From contig QFQY01000055.1 in the NCBI GenBank assembly GCA_003248805.1, positions 1-30,380 of the forward strand: a DNA stretch of 30,380 nucleotides. The letters run 5' to 3'. Both the position numbers and the translations under genes were made by a program. The notes beneath the pieces are model-generated. The model had not been told where the DNA came from, did no database searches, and was given only the letters and a program-made list of their open reading frames with translations. Of the stretch, positions 1-9,300 are shown one piece after another. Origin of the DNA: Chelatococcus sp. Its GTDB lineage: Bacteria; Pseudomonadota; Alphaproteobacteria; Rhizobiales; Beijerinckiaceae. Numbering within the stretch: the first letter of the stretch is position 1; each line of letters begins with the position of its first letter.

Positions 1-1654
1 GCGTCAGCAGATGCGGGATGCCGTCATAGACCGAGAGCTCCAGCATCTTCGGGTCGACCATGATCAGCCGGCACTGCTCGGGCTTCAGCCGGTACAGGAT
101 CGACAGGATCATCGTGTTGATCGCCACCGACTTGCCCGAGCCCGTCGTGCCCGCCACCAGGAGATGCGGCATCCGCGCCAGATCCGCGATCACAGGCTCG
201 CCGCCGATGGTTTTCCCTAAGCACAGCGCCAGCTTGTGCTTCGTCGCCTCGAAATCCTGGCTCGCCAGCAGTTCGCGCAGGAACACCGTCTCGCGCTTCA
301 CGTTCGGAAGCTCGATCCCGATCGCGTTCTTGCCCTGCACCACCGCCACCCGCGCCGAGATCGCGCTCATCGACCGCGCGATGTCGTCCGCCAGCGAAAT
401 CACCCGAGACGACTTCGTCCCGGGCGCAGGCTCCAGCTCGTAGAGCGTCACAACAGGGCCGGGACGGACCTGCGTGATCTCGCCGCGCACGCCGAAATCC
501 TCCAGCACGCCTTCGAGCAGCGTCGCGTTCTGCTCGAGCGCGTCGGTGGAGATCGTATTGGCCGGCACCTTCTTGGGTTCGGCCAGGTAGGTCAGCGGCG
601 GCAGCTCGAACTGCTCGCGGTCGAGCAGGGAAGGCTGAGCCTCGCGCTGGATGCGCTTGCCCGGCTTCGGTGCCGCCGCCGGAGCGGTGACACGCGGTGC
701 GTTGAGGTCGCGCAGGTCCTGCGGTTCGTCGTCGTCCTCGAACGCATCGTCGAAGGGGGCGGCCGTCGCGGCGCCCGAGCGCGGACTGGGCAGAGGCTCG
801 GGCTCGAAGGCCGGTGCCGGCCTGCGGCCCGCCGTCGCCTCGCCGAATTGCGGCTCGCGGCGCACACGCCCCGCGGCATCGCCCGGGACGAGGGAGCCAC
901 CGCTGGTGGCCGGCTGGGGCGGCTGCGGGAGCCGCCGCAGGATCGCGGCGCGCAGCGCCATTGCGCCATGAGCCAGCCAGCCGATCAGGATGACCGCAAT
1001 GCCGGGCTCGTCCTCGCGCCGCTCGTCGGAGTCCGACCACGTCTCGTCCGCTTCCGGCGCATCGGGCAGCGGATCCTCGTCGACGACGAAGCCGAAGCCG
1101 GCCGCGGCGGTGACCGACAGGATGGCGATGCCGGCATAGAGGAAGCCGACGAGGCTGCCGAACGCGCTGCCGGCGATGCCCGCGAGGTTGCGCGTGCCGA
1201 ACAACAGGCCGTCCCCGATCACGCCGCCCATGCCGGTCGGCATCGGCCAGCGGGGCGTCGCCGGGAGGGCGCTCGCGACGGCGGCCGTGGCGCTGATCGC
1301 GACGACCCAGAGACCGAGCTTGAGCGCACCCCGGTCGAAGATGTGGAAGCGCAGCAGCCTCAGCGCCCAGATCAGCGGCGGAAACAGGAAAGCGACGACG
1401 CCGAGCCCGATGAGCTGCATGAGCAGGTCGGCGATCATCGCGCCCGGTCGGCCGAGCCAGTTGCGCACGGCGCCGCTGGTCGCGTTGTTGAGACTGGGAT
1501 CGTCGGCCGACCAGCTCGCGAGCGACAGGGCCACCGCCGCGATGAGTGCGAGCAGCCCGAGACCGACGATCTCGGCAGCGCGACGCGACAGGAAATCCCG
1601 AACGGAATCGGGGAGCCGGTCCATCAGCGAGGAGGAACGTCGGATCGTGCGCAT
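1..1654 (-). CDS. ftsK: DNA translocase FtsK, N-terminal part (cut by window start)
   Basis: FtsK/SpoIIIE translocase that pumps chromosome termini through the closing septum and couples segregation to division. About 551 residues are visible. Four hydrophobic segments lie near residues 27-47, 70-93, 107-126 and 148-170 (membrane anchor). A Pro/Ala/acid-rich linker follows, then the start of the motor domain, with the Walker A motif GTTGSGKS near residue 500 and a Walker B-like IMVDPKMLEL just before the edge. The rest of the motor and any gamma domain lie outside the window. I chose the ATG at 1654. An in-frame GTG at 1711 would add 19 residues, but it lies only 14 bp from a CtrA-type box, which leaves no room for a promoter and leader. 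Neither start has a strong ribosome-binding site. Identification is secure; the start is less so. Confidence 0.95.
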   Translation of the reverse strand, partial: MRTIRRSSSLMDRLPDSVRDFLSRRAAEIVGLGLLALIAAVALSLASWSADDPSLNNATSGAVRNWLGRPGAMIADLLMQLIGLGVVAFLFPPLIWALRLLRFHIFDRGALKLGLWVVAISATAAVASALPATPRWPMPTGMGGVIGDGLLFGTRNLAGIAGSAFGSLVGFLYAGIAILSVTAAAGFGFVVDEDPLPDAPEADETWSDSDERREDEPGIAVILIGWLAHGAMALRAAILRRLPQPPQPATSGGSLVPGDAAGRVRREPQFGEATAGRRPAPAFEPEPLPSPRSGAATAAPFDDAFEDDDEPQDLRDLNAPRVTAPAAAPKPGKRIQREAQPSLLDREQFELPPLTYLAEPKKVPANTISTDALEQNATLLEGVLEDFGVRGEITQVRPGPVVTLYELEPAPGTKSSRVISLADDIARSMSAISARVAVVQGKNAIGIELPNVKRETVFLRELLASQDFEATKHKLALCLGKTIGGEPVIADLARMPHLLVAGTTGSGKSVAINTMILSILYRLKPEQCRLIMVDPKMLELSVYDGIPHLLT

Positions 1655-1724
1655 GCTGGGCGGGCCGTCATCCTGGAGGTCGGGCCACGTCTCCCGGGCC
1701 GTATGCTCCACGTTAGGAAGGGCT

Positions 1725-1743
1725 GGTTAAGACACGCTTAACC
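1725..1743 (-). promoter_or_regulatory. CtrA-type box upstream of ftsK
   Basis: Perfect inverted repeat GGTTAAG-N5-CTTAACC. It contains TTAA-N7-TTAAC, the full consensus for the cell-cycle regulator CtrA of alphaproteobacteria. It lies about 70 bp upstream of the preferred ftsK start, a normal place for an activator site. The motif match is seen directly; binding by CtrA is inferred. Confidence 0.55.
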
Positions 1744-1785
1744 TTGAGGCGCGGGGGTGGCCTCGCGCCATCCGCCGGCGCAAAG

Positions 1786-1812
1786 AAAAACCCCGGCGGT
1801 CGCCCGCCGGGG
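1786..1812 (-). terminator. Rho-independent terminator of glnK-amtB
   Basis: Inverted repeat CCCCGGCGG / CCGCCGGGG (9-bp stem, 4-nt loop, 1791-1812). Read on the minus strand it is followed by five T residues (1790-1786). It starts about 28 bp after the amtB stop codon, so it ends the glnK-amtB transcript before ftsK, which is read in the same direction. Confidence 0.85.
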
Positions 1813-1839
1813 TCGTGACGATCGGCCGGGGCCGAAGGG

Positions 1840-3186
1840 TCACATGTTGTAGGCGCGCTCGCCATGCTCGGCGATGTCGAGGCCCTCGCGCTCCTCGTCA
1901 GGGGTGACGCGCAGGCCGACGATCACGTCGACGATCTTGAACAGGATCAGCGAGCCGATGCCGCACCAGACGACGGCGACGGCGACCGCCACGAACTGCT
2001 TCCAGACCTGCGCGCCCATCACGTAGTCGGCGACGCCGACGCCGCCCAGCGCGGGCGAGACGAAGATGCCGGTGCCGATCGAGCCGATGATGCCGGCGAC
2101 GCCGTGGATGCCGAAGACATCGAGCGAGTCGTCATAGCCGAGAGCGTTCTTGATCGAGGTGCAGAAGAAGAAGCAGACCACGCCGCAGATCGCGCCGAGG
2201 ACGATCGCGCCGATCGGCCCGATCAGGCCCGCGGCGGGGGTGACGGCGACGAGGCCGGCGATGATGCCCGAGAGCATGCCGAGCAGCGAGGGCTTGCCCT
2301 TGACGATCCACTCGATGAAGAGCCAGCCGAGCGAGGCGCCGGCGGTGGCGGTCAGCGTGTTGATCATGGCGAGCGCGGCGCCGGCCGTCGCCTCGAGGTT
2401 CGAGCCCGCGTTGAAGCCGAACCAGCCGACCCACAGCAGCGCGGTGCCGATGAAGGTCATCGTCAGCGAGTGCGGCGACATCAGCTCCTTGCCATAGCCG
2501 ATGCGCTTGCCGACCACGATGGCGCCGACCAGCGCCGCGATACCGGCGTTGATGTGGACGACCGTGCCGCCGGCGAAGTCGAGCGCGCCGAGGCTGAACA
2601 GGTAACCCTCGCTGAACCAGACCATATGGGCCATCGGGAAATAGACGAAGGTGCTCCACAGCACGACGAAGAGGATCAGCGCGGAGAACTTCATGCGCTC
2701 GACGAGACCGCCGACGATCAGCGCGGGCGTGATGATCGCGAAGGTCATCTGGAACACGACGAAGACGTATTCGGGGATCACGACGCCCTTGGTGAAGGTG
2801 TCGGTCGTGGTCTCGTTGGTCACGCCGGCGAGGAAGGCCTTGGAGAAGCCGCCGATGAAGCTCGTCAGCGAACCGCCGCCGGTGAAGGCGAGGCTGTAGC
2901 CCCAGACGACCCAGACGATGATCATGATGACCGCGGTGGCGGTGATCTGGCTCATGACCGAGAGCATGTTCTTGCTGCGGGTCAGGCCGCCATAGAACAG
3001 CGCGAGGCCCGGCAGGGTCATCAGAAGCACGAGCAGGGAGGATACGAGCATCCAGGCCGTATCACCCTTGTTGGGAACCGGCGTCTCGGCGGCGGCAGCC
3101 GCCGCCTGGGCCAGGGCCACGCCGGCCGAAGTCGCCGTCAGCGCTAGCCCGGCGCATGCGGACCGCATGAAAGTCTTGAAATTCAT
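1840..3186 (-). CDS. amtB: Ammonium transporter AmtB
   Basis: Inner-membrane ammonium channel of the Amt/Mep/Rh family, 448 residues. An N-terminal signal-like segment with an Ala-rich stretch (about residues 8-33) precedes the first channel helix, as in other proteobacterial AmtB precursors. About eleven further hydrophobic helices follow. The twin pore histidines fall in VVHINAG (near residue 211) and GIHGVAG (near residue 359). The short cytoplasmic tail ends in RAYNM. The gene lies 26 bp downstream of glnK on the same strand, the classic glnK-amtB operon in which GlnK plugs the channel when nitrogen is plentiful. Expression should follow the sigma-54 promoter upstream of glnK. Length and motifs are normal. 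Confidence 0.96.
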   Translation of the reverse strand: MNFKTFMRSACAGLALTATSAGVALAQAAAAAAETPVPNKGDTAWMLVSSLLVLLMTLPGLALFYGGLTRSKNMLSVMSQITATAVIMIIVWVVWGYSLAFTGGGSLTSFIGGFSKAFLAGVTNETTTDTFTKGVVIPEYVFVVFQMTFAIITPALIVGGLVERMKFSALILFVVLWSTFVYFPMAHMVWFSEGYLFSLGALDFAGGTVVHINAGIAALVGAIVVGKRIGYGKELMSPHSLTMTFIGTALLWVGWFGFNAGSNLEATAGAALAMINTLTATAGASLGWLFIEWIVKGKPSLLGMLSGIIAGLVAVTPAAGLIGPIGAIVLGAICGVVCFFFCTSIKNALGYDDSLDVFGIHGVAGIIGSIGTGIFVSPALGGVGVADYVMGAQVWKQFVAVAVAVVWCGIGSLILFKIVDVIVGLRVTPDEEREGLDIAEHGERAYNM

Positions 3187-3212
3187 GATGGAAAACTCCT
3201 GAAGAATCGTGA

Positions 3213-3551
3213 TCAGAGGGCGTCGCCGTCGGTCTCGCCGGTGCGGATGCGAACCGCCTTCTCGATCGAGGAGACGAAGATCTTGCCGTCGCCGATCTGG
3301 CCGGTGCGGGCCGCGGCGGTGATCGCCTCGATCACCTTGCCGACGAGCTCGTCGGCCACGGCGACCTCGATCTTGATTTTCGGCAGGAAGCTGACGGCAT
3401 ATTCGGCGCCGCGGTAGATTTCGGTGTGACCTTTCTGCCGGCCATAGCCCTTGACCTCGGTCACTGTCAGGCCGTGCACGCCGATGGCGGTGAGCCCGTC
3501 GCGCACCTCCTCCAGCTTGAACGGCTTGATGATAGCCATCACGATCTTCAT
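3213..3551 (-). CDS. glnK: P-II nitrogen regulatory protein GlnK
   Basis: Small trimeric P-II signal protein of 112 residues, the standard length. It senses 2-oxoglutarate, ATP/ADP and glutamine status. The N-terminus (MKIVMAIIKPFKLEEVRDGL), the T-loop with the uridylylation tyrosine at residue 51 (YRGAEY), and the B-loop region (TGQIGDGKIFV) are all present. Linkage to amtB identifies it as GlnK rather than the glnA-linked GlnB. Its main partner should be AmtB, whose transport it blocks. It is the first gene of the operon and follows a sigma-54 type promoter about 100 bp upstream of the start codon, which implies induction by NtrC under nitrogen limitation. Confidence 0.96.
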   Translation of the reverse strand: MKIVMAIIKPFKLEEVRDGLTAIGVHGLTVTEVKGYGRQKGHTEIYRGAEYAVSFLPKIKIEVAVADELVGKVIEAITAAARTGQIGDGKIFVSSIEKAVRIRTGETDGDAL

Positions 3552-3649
3552 TGCAGGGTTTCCCCGTTTACGCCGCCCGGAAACCAGCCCCGGCGAACTC
3601 GTTGCGCCTCGTGCGCGCTGTGTCCTCCCAGCGCGTCGCGCACCCGCAA

Positions 3650-3666
3650 TTCAAGGCGCGTGCCAA
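3650..3666 (-). promoter_or_regulatory. Sigma-54 (RpoN) promoter of glnK-amtB
   Basis: On the minus strand the sequence reads TTGGCACGCGCCTTGAA. This matches the -24 element (TGGCACG) and -12 element (TTGA, consensus TTGC/A) at the correct spacing. Transcription would start near 3638, giving a leader of roughly 88 nt before glnK. The match to consensus is direct; use of the promoter is inferred. Confidence 0.75.
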
Positions 3667-3746
3667 CTGGCCGCGCAGCCCTGAGGCGGCAGTAATACGG
3701 AATCGTGAAGCTTCGCGCCTGAGGCGCCGCCGAGCATGCTGAAAAC

Positions 3747-3780
3747 GTGAGCATTTGCTCACGGGATGCGCAAATGCTTA
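3747..3780. promoter_or_regulatory. Paired palindromic operators upstream of glnK, candidate NtrC enhancer
   Basis: Two related 14-bp boxes in inverted orientation, TGAGCATTTGCTCA (3748-3761) and the reverse complement of TAAGCATTTGCGCA (3767-3780). They agree at 12 of 14 positions and their centres are 19 bp apart, about two helical turns. They lie roughly 115 and 135 bp upstream of the predicted sigma-54 start site, the usual place for NtrC enhancers. The first box extends to a perfect 16-bp inverted repeat (3747-3762). On the minus strand it is followed by GTTTTC, so it could alternatively or additionally terminate tesB transcripts. Confidence 0.5.
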
Positions 3781-3788
3781 TCGATTGG

Positions 3789-4655
3789 TCAACCGGCTGT
3801 CGGACGGGGGCGGATCAGGCCCTCCTGCGCCACGGAGGCGACGAGCCTTCCGGCGCGATCGAAGACCATGCCGCGCGAAAATCCGCGCGCGCCCGAGGTG
3901 GACGGGCTGTCCTGTGCGTAGAGCAGCCATTCGTCGGCACGAAAGGGACGGTGGAACCACAGCGCATGGTCGAGGCTCGCCGCCTGGATGCCCTGATCGA
4001 AGACGCTCGTGCCGTGCGCGATCAGGCTCGAATCGAGCAGCATGAGATCGGACGCATAGGCGAGGACGCTGCGGTGAATGGCCGGATCGTCGGACAGGGG
4101 CTCCATCGCCCGGATCCAGACGTTGAACTTCGGTTCCATCGCGCCGCCGGAGGCATAGCGCGCCAATTCGACCGGCCGGACCTCGATCGGCCGCTCGCGC
4201 TGGTAATAGGCGCGCACCGCCTTCGGCATGGTCGGCAGGATGCTGCGTCGCATCTCCTCGCGGTCCGGCAAGTCCTCGGGCATCGGCACGTCGGGCATCG
4301 CCATCTGGTGCTCGTAGCCCGGCTCGTCGACCTGAAAGGAGGCCGACATGGCGAAGATGGCCTCTCCGCGCTGGATTGCGTGGACGCTGCGGGTCGTGAA
4401 GGAGCGCCCGTCGCGCAGGCGATCGACCTCGTAGACGATCGGGATCTCGGGATCGCCCGGCAGCATGAAATAGGCGTGCAGCGAGTGGACCTGCCGGTTC
4501 TCGACGGTCCGGCAGGCGGCGTAGAGCGCCTGACCGATGACCTGCCCGCCGAACACGCGCGGCCAGCCGACCTTGGGACTGCGACCGCGGAACAGGTTGC
4601 GCTCCAGCGGCTCGAGGTCGAGGATCGACTTCAGGGAGTCGCTGATCTGGGTCAT
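3789..4655 (-). CDS. tesB: Acyl-CoA thioesterase II (TesB family)
   Basis: Double hot-dog thioesterase that hydrolyses acyl-CoA to free fatty acid and CoA in the cytoplasm. It has 288 residues, close to the E. coli enzyme. By eye, the catalytic triad of E. coli TesB (Asp204, Thr228, Gln278) aligns with Asp203 (ASDLMLL), Ser227 (AASLDH) and Gln277 (VAQEGL), so the Thr is a conservative Ser here. The N-terminal FGGQVIGQAL and central SLHAYFMLPGD motifs are typical of the family. The gene is monocistronic and lies upstream of glnK on the same strand, with no sign of a functional link. It is divergent from the UbiH-like gene. Confidence 0.93.
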   Translation of the reverse strand: MTQISDSLKSILDLEPLERNLFRGRSPKVGWPRVFGGQVIGQALYAACRTVENRQVHSLHAYFMLPGDPEIPIVYEVDRLRDGRSFTTRSVHAIQRGEAIFAMSASFQVDEPGYEHQMAMPDVPMPEDLPDREEMRRSILPTMPKAVRAYYQRERPIEVRPVELARYASGGAMEPKFNVWIRAMEPLSDDPAIHRSVLAYASDLMLLDSSLIAHGTSVFDQGIQAASLDHALWFHRPFRADEWLLYAQDSPSTSGARGFSRGMVFDRAGRLVASVAQEGLIRPRPTAG

Positions 4656-4781
4656 GGCCGGCCTGTCGTGGTTGCCCTATGACTGCGCCGACGGGGCGAC
4701 GCCCCGGGCGTCGCATCAGCACCGACAGGCCCGGCGTCGTCAAGACGACGGCATGCGGGCGAAAGCCGAGGAGAGACAGCC

Positions 4782-6032
4782 ATGGCGACAGCGCAGCGGC
4801 AGGCGGGCCGGACCGTCGTCATCGCGGGGGGCGGTCTCGCCGGGATGACGCTCGCCCTGGCGTTGAAGCAGGGGCTCGGCGCCGGCTTCGAGATCGTCGT
4901 GGCCGATCCGGCGTTCGCGACCACGCCGAAACGCGACGACCGCGCCTATGCCGTCGCCGCGGCGGCCGAGGCCATGTTCCGTTCGCTCGGCGTCTGGGAC
5001 GCGGTGGCGGCCGGTGCCGAACCGATGCTGGAGATGGTGATCTCGGACAGCCGGACCGGCGACGCGGTGAAACCCGTCTTCCTGACCTTCGACGGCGAGG
5101 CGGAGCCCGGCCGGCCGTTCGCTCATATGGTGCAGAACGACGATCTGCTGGCGGCGCTGCGCAAGGCGGCCGAGGCGGCGGGAGTCGTGCTGCTGCCGCA
5201 GAGCGTGCGCCGCTTCGAGGCCGGCGCTTCGCGAATCGCCCTCTCGCTGTCCAATGGCGAGACGCTGGATGGCCATCTGCTCGTCGCGGCCGACGGAGCC
5301 CGCTCGAAGCTCAGGGAGATGGCCGGCATCGGCTGGGTCGGCTGGAGCTATCGCCAGTCGGGGCTGGTCGCGACGATCGGCCATGAGCGGCCGCATGGCG
5401 GGCGGGCGGTGGAGCATTTCCTGCCATCCGGGCCCTTCGCGATCCTGCCGCTGAGCGATGGCGGCAGGCTCGGGCACCGCTCCTCCATCGTCTGGACGGA
5501 AACGACGGCGAACGTGCCGGCGCTGCTGGCGCTCGACGAGCAGGATCTGCTCGCCGAGATCGAGCGGCGCTTCGGGCTGGAACTCGGCGAGATCGCGCTG
5601 GAGACTTCGGTGCGTGCCTATCCGCTGGGGTTCGGCATGGCACGCAGCTTCGTCGGCGAGCGGCTCGCGCTACTCGGCGACGCCGCGCATCTGATTCACC
5701 CCATCGCCGGCCAGGGGCTCAATCTGGGCTTGCGGGATGTCGCGGCGCTGGCGGAGGCGATCGTCGATGCCGCCCGGCTCGGGCTGGATCCCGGCAGCGC
5801 GGAGGTGCTGGAGGGTTATGAGCGGGCGCGGCGCTTCGACACTGTCGCGATGGGCGTGGTGACGGACGGGCTGAACCGGCTGTTCTCGAACGACGTGACG
5901 CCGTTGAGACTCGCGCGCGATCTCGGGCTCGGTCTGGTCGACCGGCTGCCGGGACTGAAGCGCTTCTTCGTCCGCGAGGCGGCCGGCATCGCGGGACAGC
6001 CGCCGCGGCTGATGCGCGGCGAGGCGCTGTGA
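4782..6032 (+). CDS. UbiH/UbiF/COQ6-family FAD-dependent hydroxylase
   Basis: Flavoprotein monooxygenase of the ubiquinone-ring hydroxylase family, 416 residues. The N-terminal dinucleotide-binding motif GGGLAG is at residues 16-21. The RAYAVAAAAEAMFRSLGVWD region is typical of UbiH-like enzymes. The middle DG motif reads AADGARSKLR, and the GD motif near residue 299 reads LLGDAAHLIHPIAGQGLNLG. It probably inserts a hydroxyl group into the ubiquinone ring; which carbon cannot be told from sequence, because alphaproteobacterial members often have broadened specificity. A GAGGAGAGA ribosome-binding site lies just before the ATG. It is divergent from tesB and convergent with the Trm112-like gene. 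Confidence 0.9.
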   Translation: MATAQRQAGRTVVIAGGGLAGMTLALALKQGLGAGFEIVVADPAFATTPKRDDRAYAVAAAAEAMFRSLGVWDAVAAGAEPMLEMVISDSRTGDAVKPVFLTFDGEAEPGRPFAHMVQNDDLLAALRKAAEAAGVVLLPQSVRRFEAGASRIALSLSNGETLDGHLLVAADGARSKLREMAGIGWVGWSYRQSGLVATIGHERPHGGRAVEHFLPSGPFAILPLSDGGRLGHRSSIVWTETTANVPALLALDEQDLLAEIERRFGLELGEIALETSVRAYPLGFGMARSFVGERLALLGDAAHLIHPIAGQGLNLGLRDVAALAEAIVDAARLGLDPGSAEVLEGYERARRFDTVAMGVVTDGLNRLFSNDVTPLRLARDLGLGLVDRLPGLKRFFVREAAGIAGQPPRLMRGEAL

Positions 6033-6133
6033 GCGCTCCGGCTCTCCGTCATTTACGGGCGTAGCGACGCAGGCCCGGGAAGCTGTTGAAAGCGACGCCC
6101 GGGTCGAGCCCGAGCATGACGGATCGCCGCGGC

Positions 6134-6340
6134 CTAATCCTCCAGCGGCCTCGCCTCTTCGGGCAGCATGATCGGGATGCCGTCCCGGATCGGGTAGGCG
6201 AGTTTCGCCGGGCGGCTGATCAGCTCCTGCCTCGCCGCGTCGTATTCGAGTGTCGCCTTGGTCAGCGGGCAGACGAGGATCTCCAGCAGCTTGGGGTCGA
6301 TCCGGGCCGGCTCTCCGTAAGTGGTATCGGTCATCGTCAT
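6134..6340 (-). CDS. Trm112 family protein
   Basis: Short Trm112/YcaR-like protein, about 68 residues from the chosen start. The core LLEILVCPLTKATLEYD and the C-terminal AYPIRDGIPIMLPEEARPL define the family. In eukaryotes and archaea Trm112 activates methyltransferases; the role of bacterial members is not established. Only one cysteine of the zinc-knuckle pattern is retained, which I believe is common in bacterial homologues. I chose the ATG at 6340 because the conserved region then begins about 14 residues in, as usual. An in-frame ATG at 6370 would add ten residues and overlap the end of the glutamate dehydrogenase gene. It is the last gene of the transcript that starts with that gene. 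Confidence 0.85.
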   Translation of the reverse strand: MTMTDTTYGEPARIDPKLLEILVCPLTKATLEYDAARQELISRPAKLAYPIRDGIPIMLPEEARPLED

Positions 6341-6362
6341 CGTCCGTTTCGGGAAGGCGCGC

Positions 6363-9300
6363 TCACGCATGCTTGCGCGGCAGATCGGCGAGCATGCCGG
6401 CGGCCACCATGAGCTTGGGCAGGGAGAGGCCGGAGGCGGTGATGGCGGAGACGGTGCCGCGCGTGCGTTCCAGCTCCGGTCCGGCTTTGGTCAGCCACTC
6501 GTCGAGTTCGGCCCCGCCTTCCGCCGCGATCGTCTGGGTGAGGCCCGAATGGGCGTCGTCGAGCGTTTCGATCGCCCGCTCGCGCGCCAGCCGTTCGTAA
6601 TCGTCGACGGCCGGCACGGCCGCGGCCGCAGCGGTGAGGTTGGCGAAGCCGAAGACGGCGTCGATACCGAAATGGATGCGGGCGACCTCGCCGATCGAGC
6701 GGCCGGTGCGTTCGGCGATATCGACGACATCCGTCGCTTCCGCCAGCGCCGACAGGCTCGCGATCCGCGTCGCCAGCTCCTCGGGCACGCCGTCCGCCGT
6801 CAGCACCGCGATGCGCGCGAGCCGGGCCTGGGCCGCCGCTTCGGGCAGGAAAGACGCGAGCTCTCCGCCCAGCGTCGCGACGCCCTTGGCGTAGACGCTC
6901 GCGGTCTCCTCGATCGCGCCTGGCCTGGCCTGCCCCTTGCGCAGAAGCCAGCCCATGCGGTCTGTGACGAGGGCCTGGGCGGCAGCGTAGAGGCCGAGCT
7001 GGGTACGGCCGGGGATCCTGGCGTCAAGCGCATCGATCGCCCCATTGAGGGTCACGAGATCGAAGGCGTCCCGGGCGATGGCGTAGGCGGCGGCGATGGC
7101 CGGCGCGTCGGCATGGGTCTTGGCGGCGAGGTTGGTGACGATCGCGGGCCCGCCGCGGTTGACGATGGCGTTGGCGAGCTGTGTCGCGACGATCTCGCGG
7201 CGCAGCTTGTGACTGGCGATCTCGTCGGGATACGCCTCCCGCAGCGCCTTCGGGAAATAGCGCAGCAGCTCGCTGTGCAGATAGGGATCGTCGGGAATCG
7301 CCGATTCCAGCAGCGCGTCGTGCAGGGAGAGCTTGGCATAGGCGAGGAGAACGGCGATTTCCGGCCGCGTCAGGCCCTCGCTGCGCTTCTCGCGCTCGGC
7401 GAGGACGGCGTCGCTCGGCAGGAACTCGACGGAGCGATCGAGCTGCCCTTCCGCCTCCAGCCGCTGCATGAGATGGCGCAGGCCGGGCAGCGCGGCGACG
7501 CCGCGCGCCTCGGTCAGCGAGATCGCCAACGTCTGGAGATAGTTGTTGCGCAGGACGAGCAGGCCGACCTCGTCGGTCATCCCGGCGAGAAGGGCGTTGC
7601 GCCGCTCTTCCGGCAGGCGGCCGTCCTTCACCGGGCCTGCGAGGGCGATCTTGATGTTGACCTCGACGTCCGAGGTGTTGACGCCGGCGGAATTGTCGAT
7701 CGCGTCGCTGTTGAGCCGTACGCCGCTGCGCGCCGCCTCGATGCGCCCGCGTTGGGTCACGCCGAGATTGGCGCCCTCGCCGACGACGCGGGCCCGGATG
7801 TCGGCGCCGGCGATGCGGATCGCGTCGTTGGCGCGGTCACCGACCTGGGCGTCGGTCTCGTCCGAGGCGCGGATATAGGTGCCGATGCCGCCGAACCAGA
7901 GCAGGTCGACGCGCGCCTTCAGGATCGCCGTCATCAGCTCCGGCGGCGAGACTTCGGCCTTGTCGAGGTCGAGCATCGCCCGGACGGCCGGCGAGAGCGG
8001 GATGCTCTTGGCCTGCCGCGAGAAGATGCCGCCGCCCGGCGAGATCAGGCTCTTGTCGTAATCCTGCCAGGAGGAGCGGGGCAGGTCGAACAGGCGCCGG
8101 CGCTCGGCGAGGGACGCGGCCGGATCGGGATCCGGGTCGAGGAAGATGTCGCGATGGTCGAAGGCGGCGACGAGCTTGATCGCCGGCGAGAGCAGCATGC
8201 CGTTGCCGAAGACGTCGCCCGACATGTCGCCGACGCCGGCGACCGTGAAGGGCGTCGTCTGGATGTCGAGATCGACCTCGCGGAAATGGCGCTTGACCGC
8301 CTCCCAGGCGCCCCGCGCCGTGATGCCCATCTTCTTGTGGTCGTAGCCCTGCGAGCCACCGGAGGCGAAGGCGTCGCCGAGCCAGTGGTGCTTCTCGGCG
8401 GAGAGTGCGTTCGCGGTGTCCGAGAAGGTCGCGGTGCCCTTGTCGGCGGCGACGACGAGATAGGGGTCGTCGCCGTCGTAGCGGATGGTCTCGGGAGGCG
8501 GCACGACCGTCTCGCCGTCGAGATTGTCGGTGAGCTCCAGCAGCGTGCGCACGAAGATGCGATAGCTCTCCGTGCCCTCGGCGAGCCAGGCCTGCCTATC
8601 CGAGGGAGGCGGCAGGCGCTTGGGCACGAAGCCGCCCTTGGCGCCGACGGGGACGATCACCGCGTTCTTGACCTGCTGCGCCTTGACCAGGCCGAGAACC
8701 TCGGTGCGGAAGTCCTGCGGCCGGTCGGACCAGCGCAGGCCGCCGCGCGCGACCTTGCCGAAGCGCAGATGGATGCCCTCGACGCGCGGGGAATAAACGA
8801 AGATCTCGTAGAGCGGGCGGGGCAGGGGCAGGGAATCGAGACGGGCGCAGTCGAACTTGAACGAGATGGTCTGGCGGGGGTGCCCGTCCGGCCCGGTCTG
8901 GAAGAAGTTGGTGCGCAGCGCCGAATCGACGAGGTTGAGGAGGCGGCGCAGGATGCGGTCCTCGTCCAGGCTGGTGACGGCGTCGAGCGCCGCCTCGATG
9001 CCGGCGCGCTCGCCGGCGCTCTTCTCCTCGCGCTCGCCGGCGCTCAGGCGCGGGTCGAACCTCGCCATGAAATAGGCGGTGATGCCGGCGGCGATGTCGG
9101 GGTGCTTGGTCAGCGCGTCGGCGATGTAGCCCTGGGCGTAGGGCGCGCCGACCTGGCGCAGGTAGCGCCCGAAGGCGCGCAGCAGCGTCGCCTCGCGCCA
9201 GGCGAGGCCCGCGACGAGCACGAGCTGGTCGAAGCGGTCGGACTCGGTCAGACCGCGGAACTGCGCCATCAGCGCCGCCTCGATGGTCGGATCGAGCTGC

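Noticed and set aside
6060..6125. CGGGTCGAGCCCGAGCATGACG-like stretch between the UbiH-like and Trm112 genes, suspected intergenic repeat
   Set aside because: It resembles palindromic repeats of related genomes by memory only; its self-pairing is weak and only one copy is visible here.
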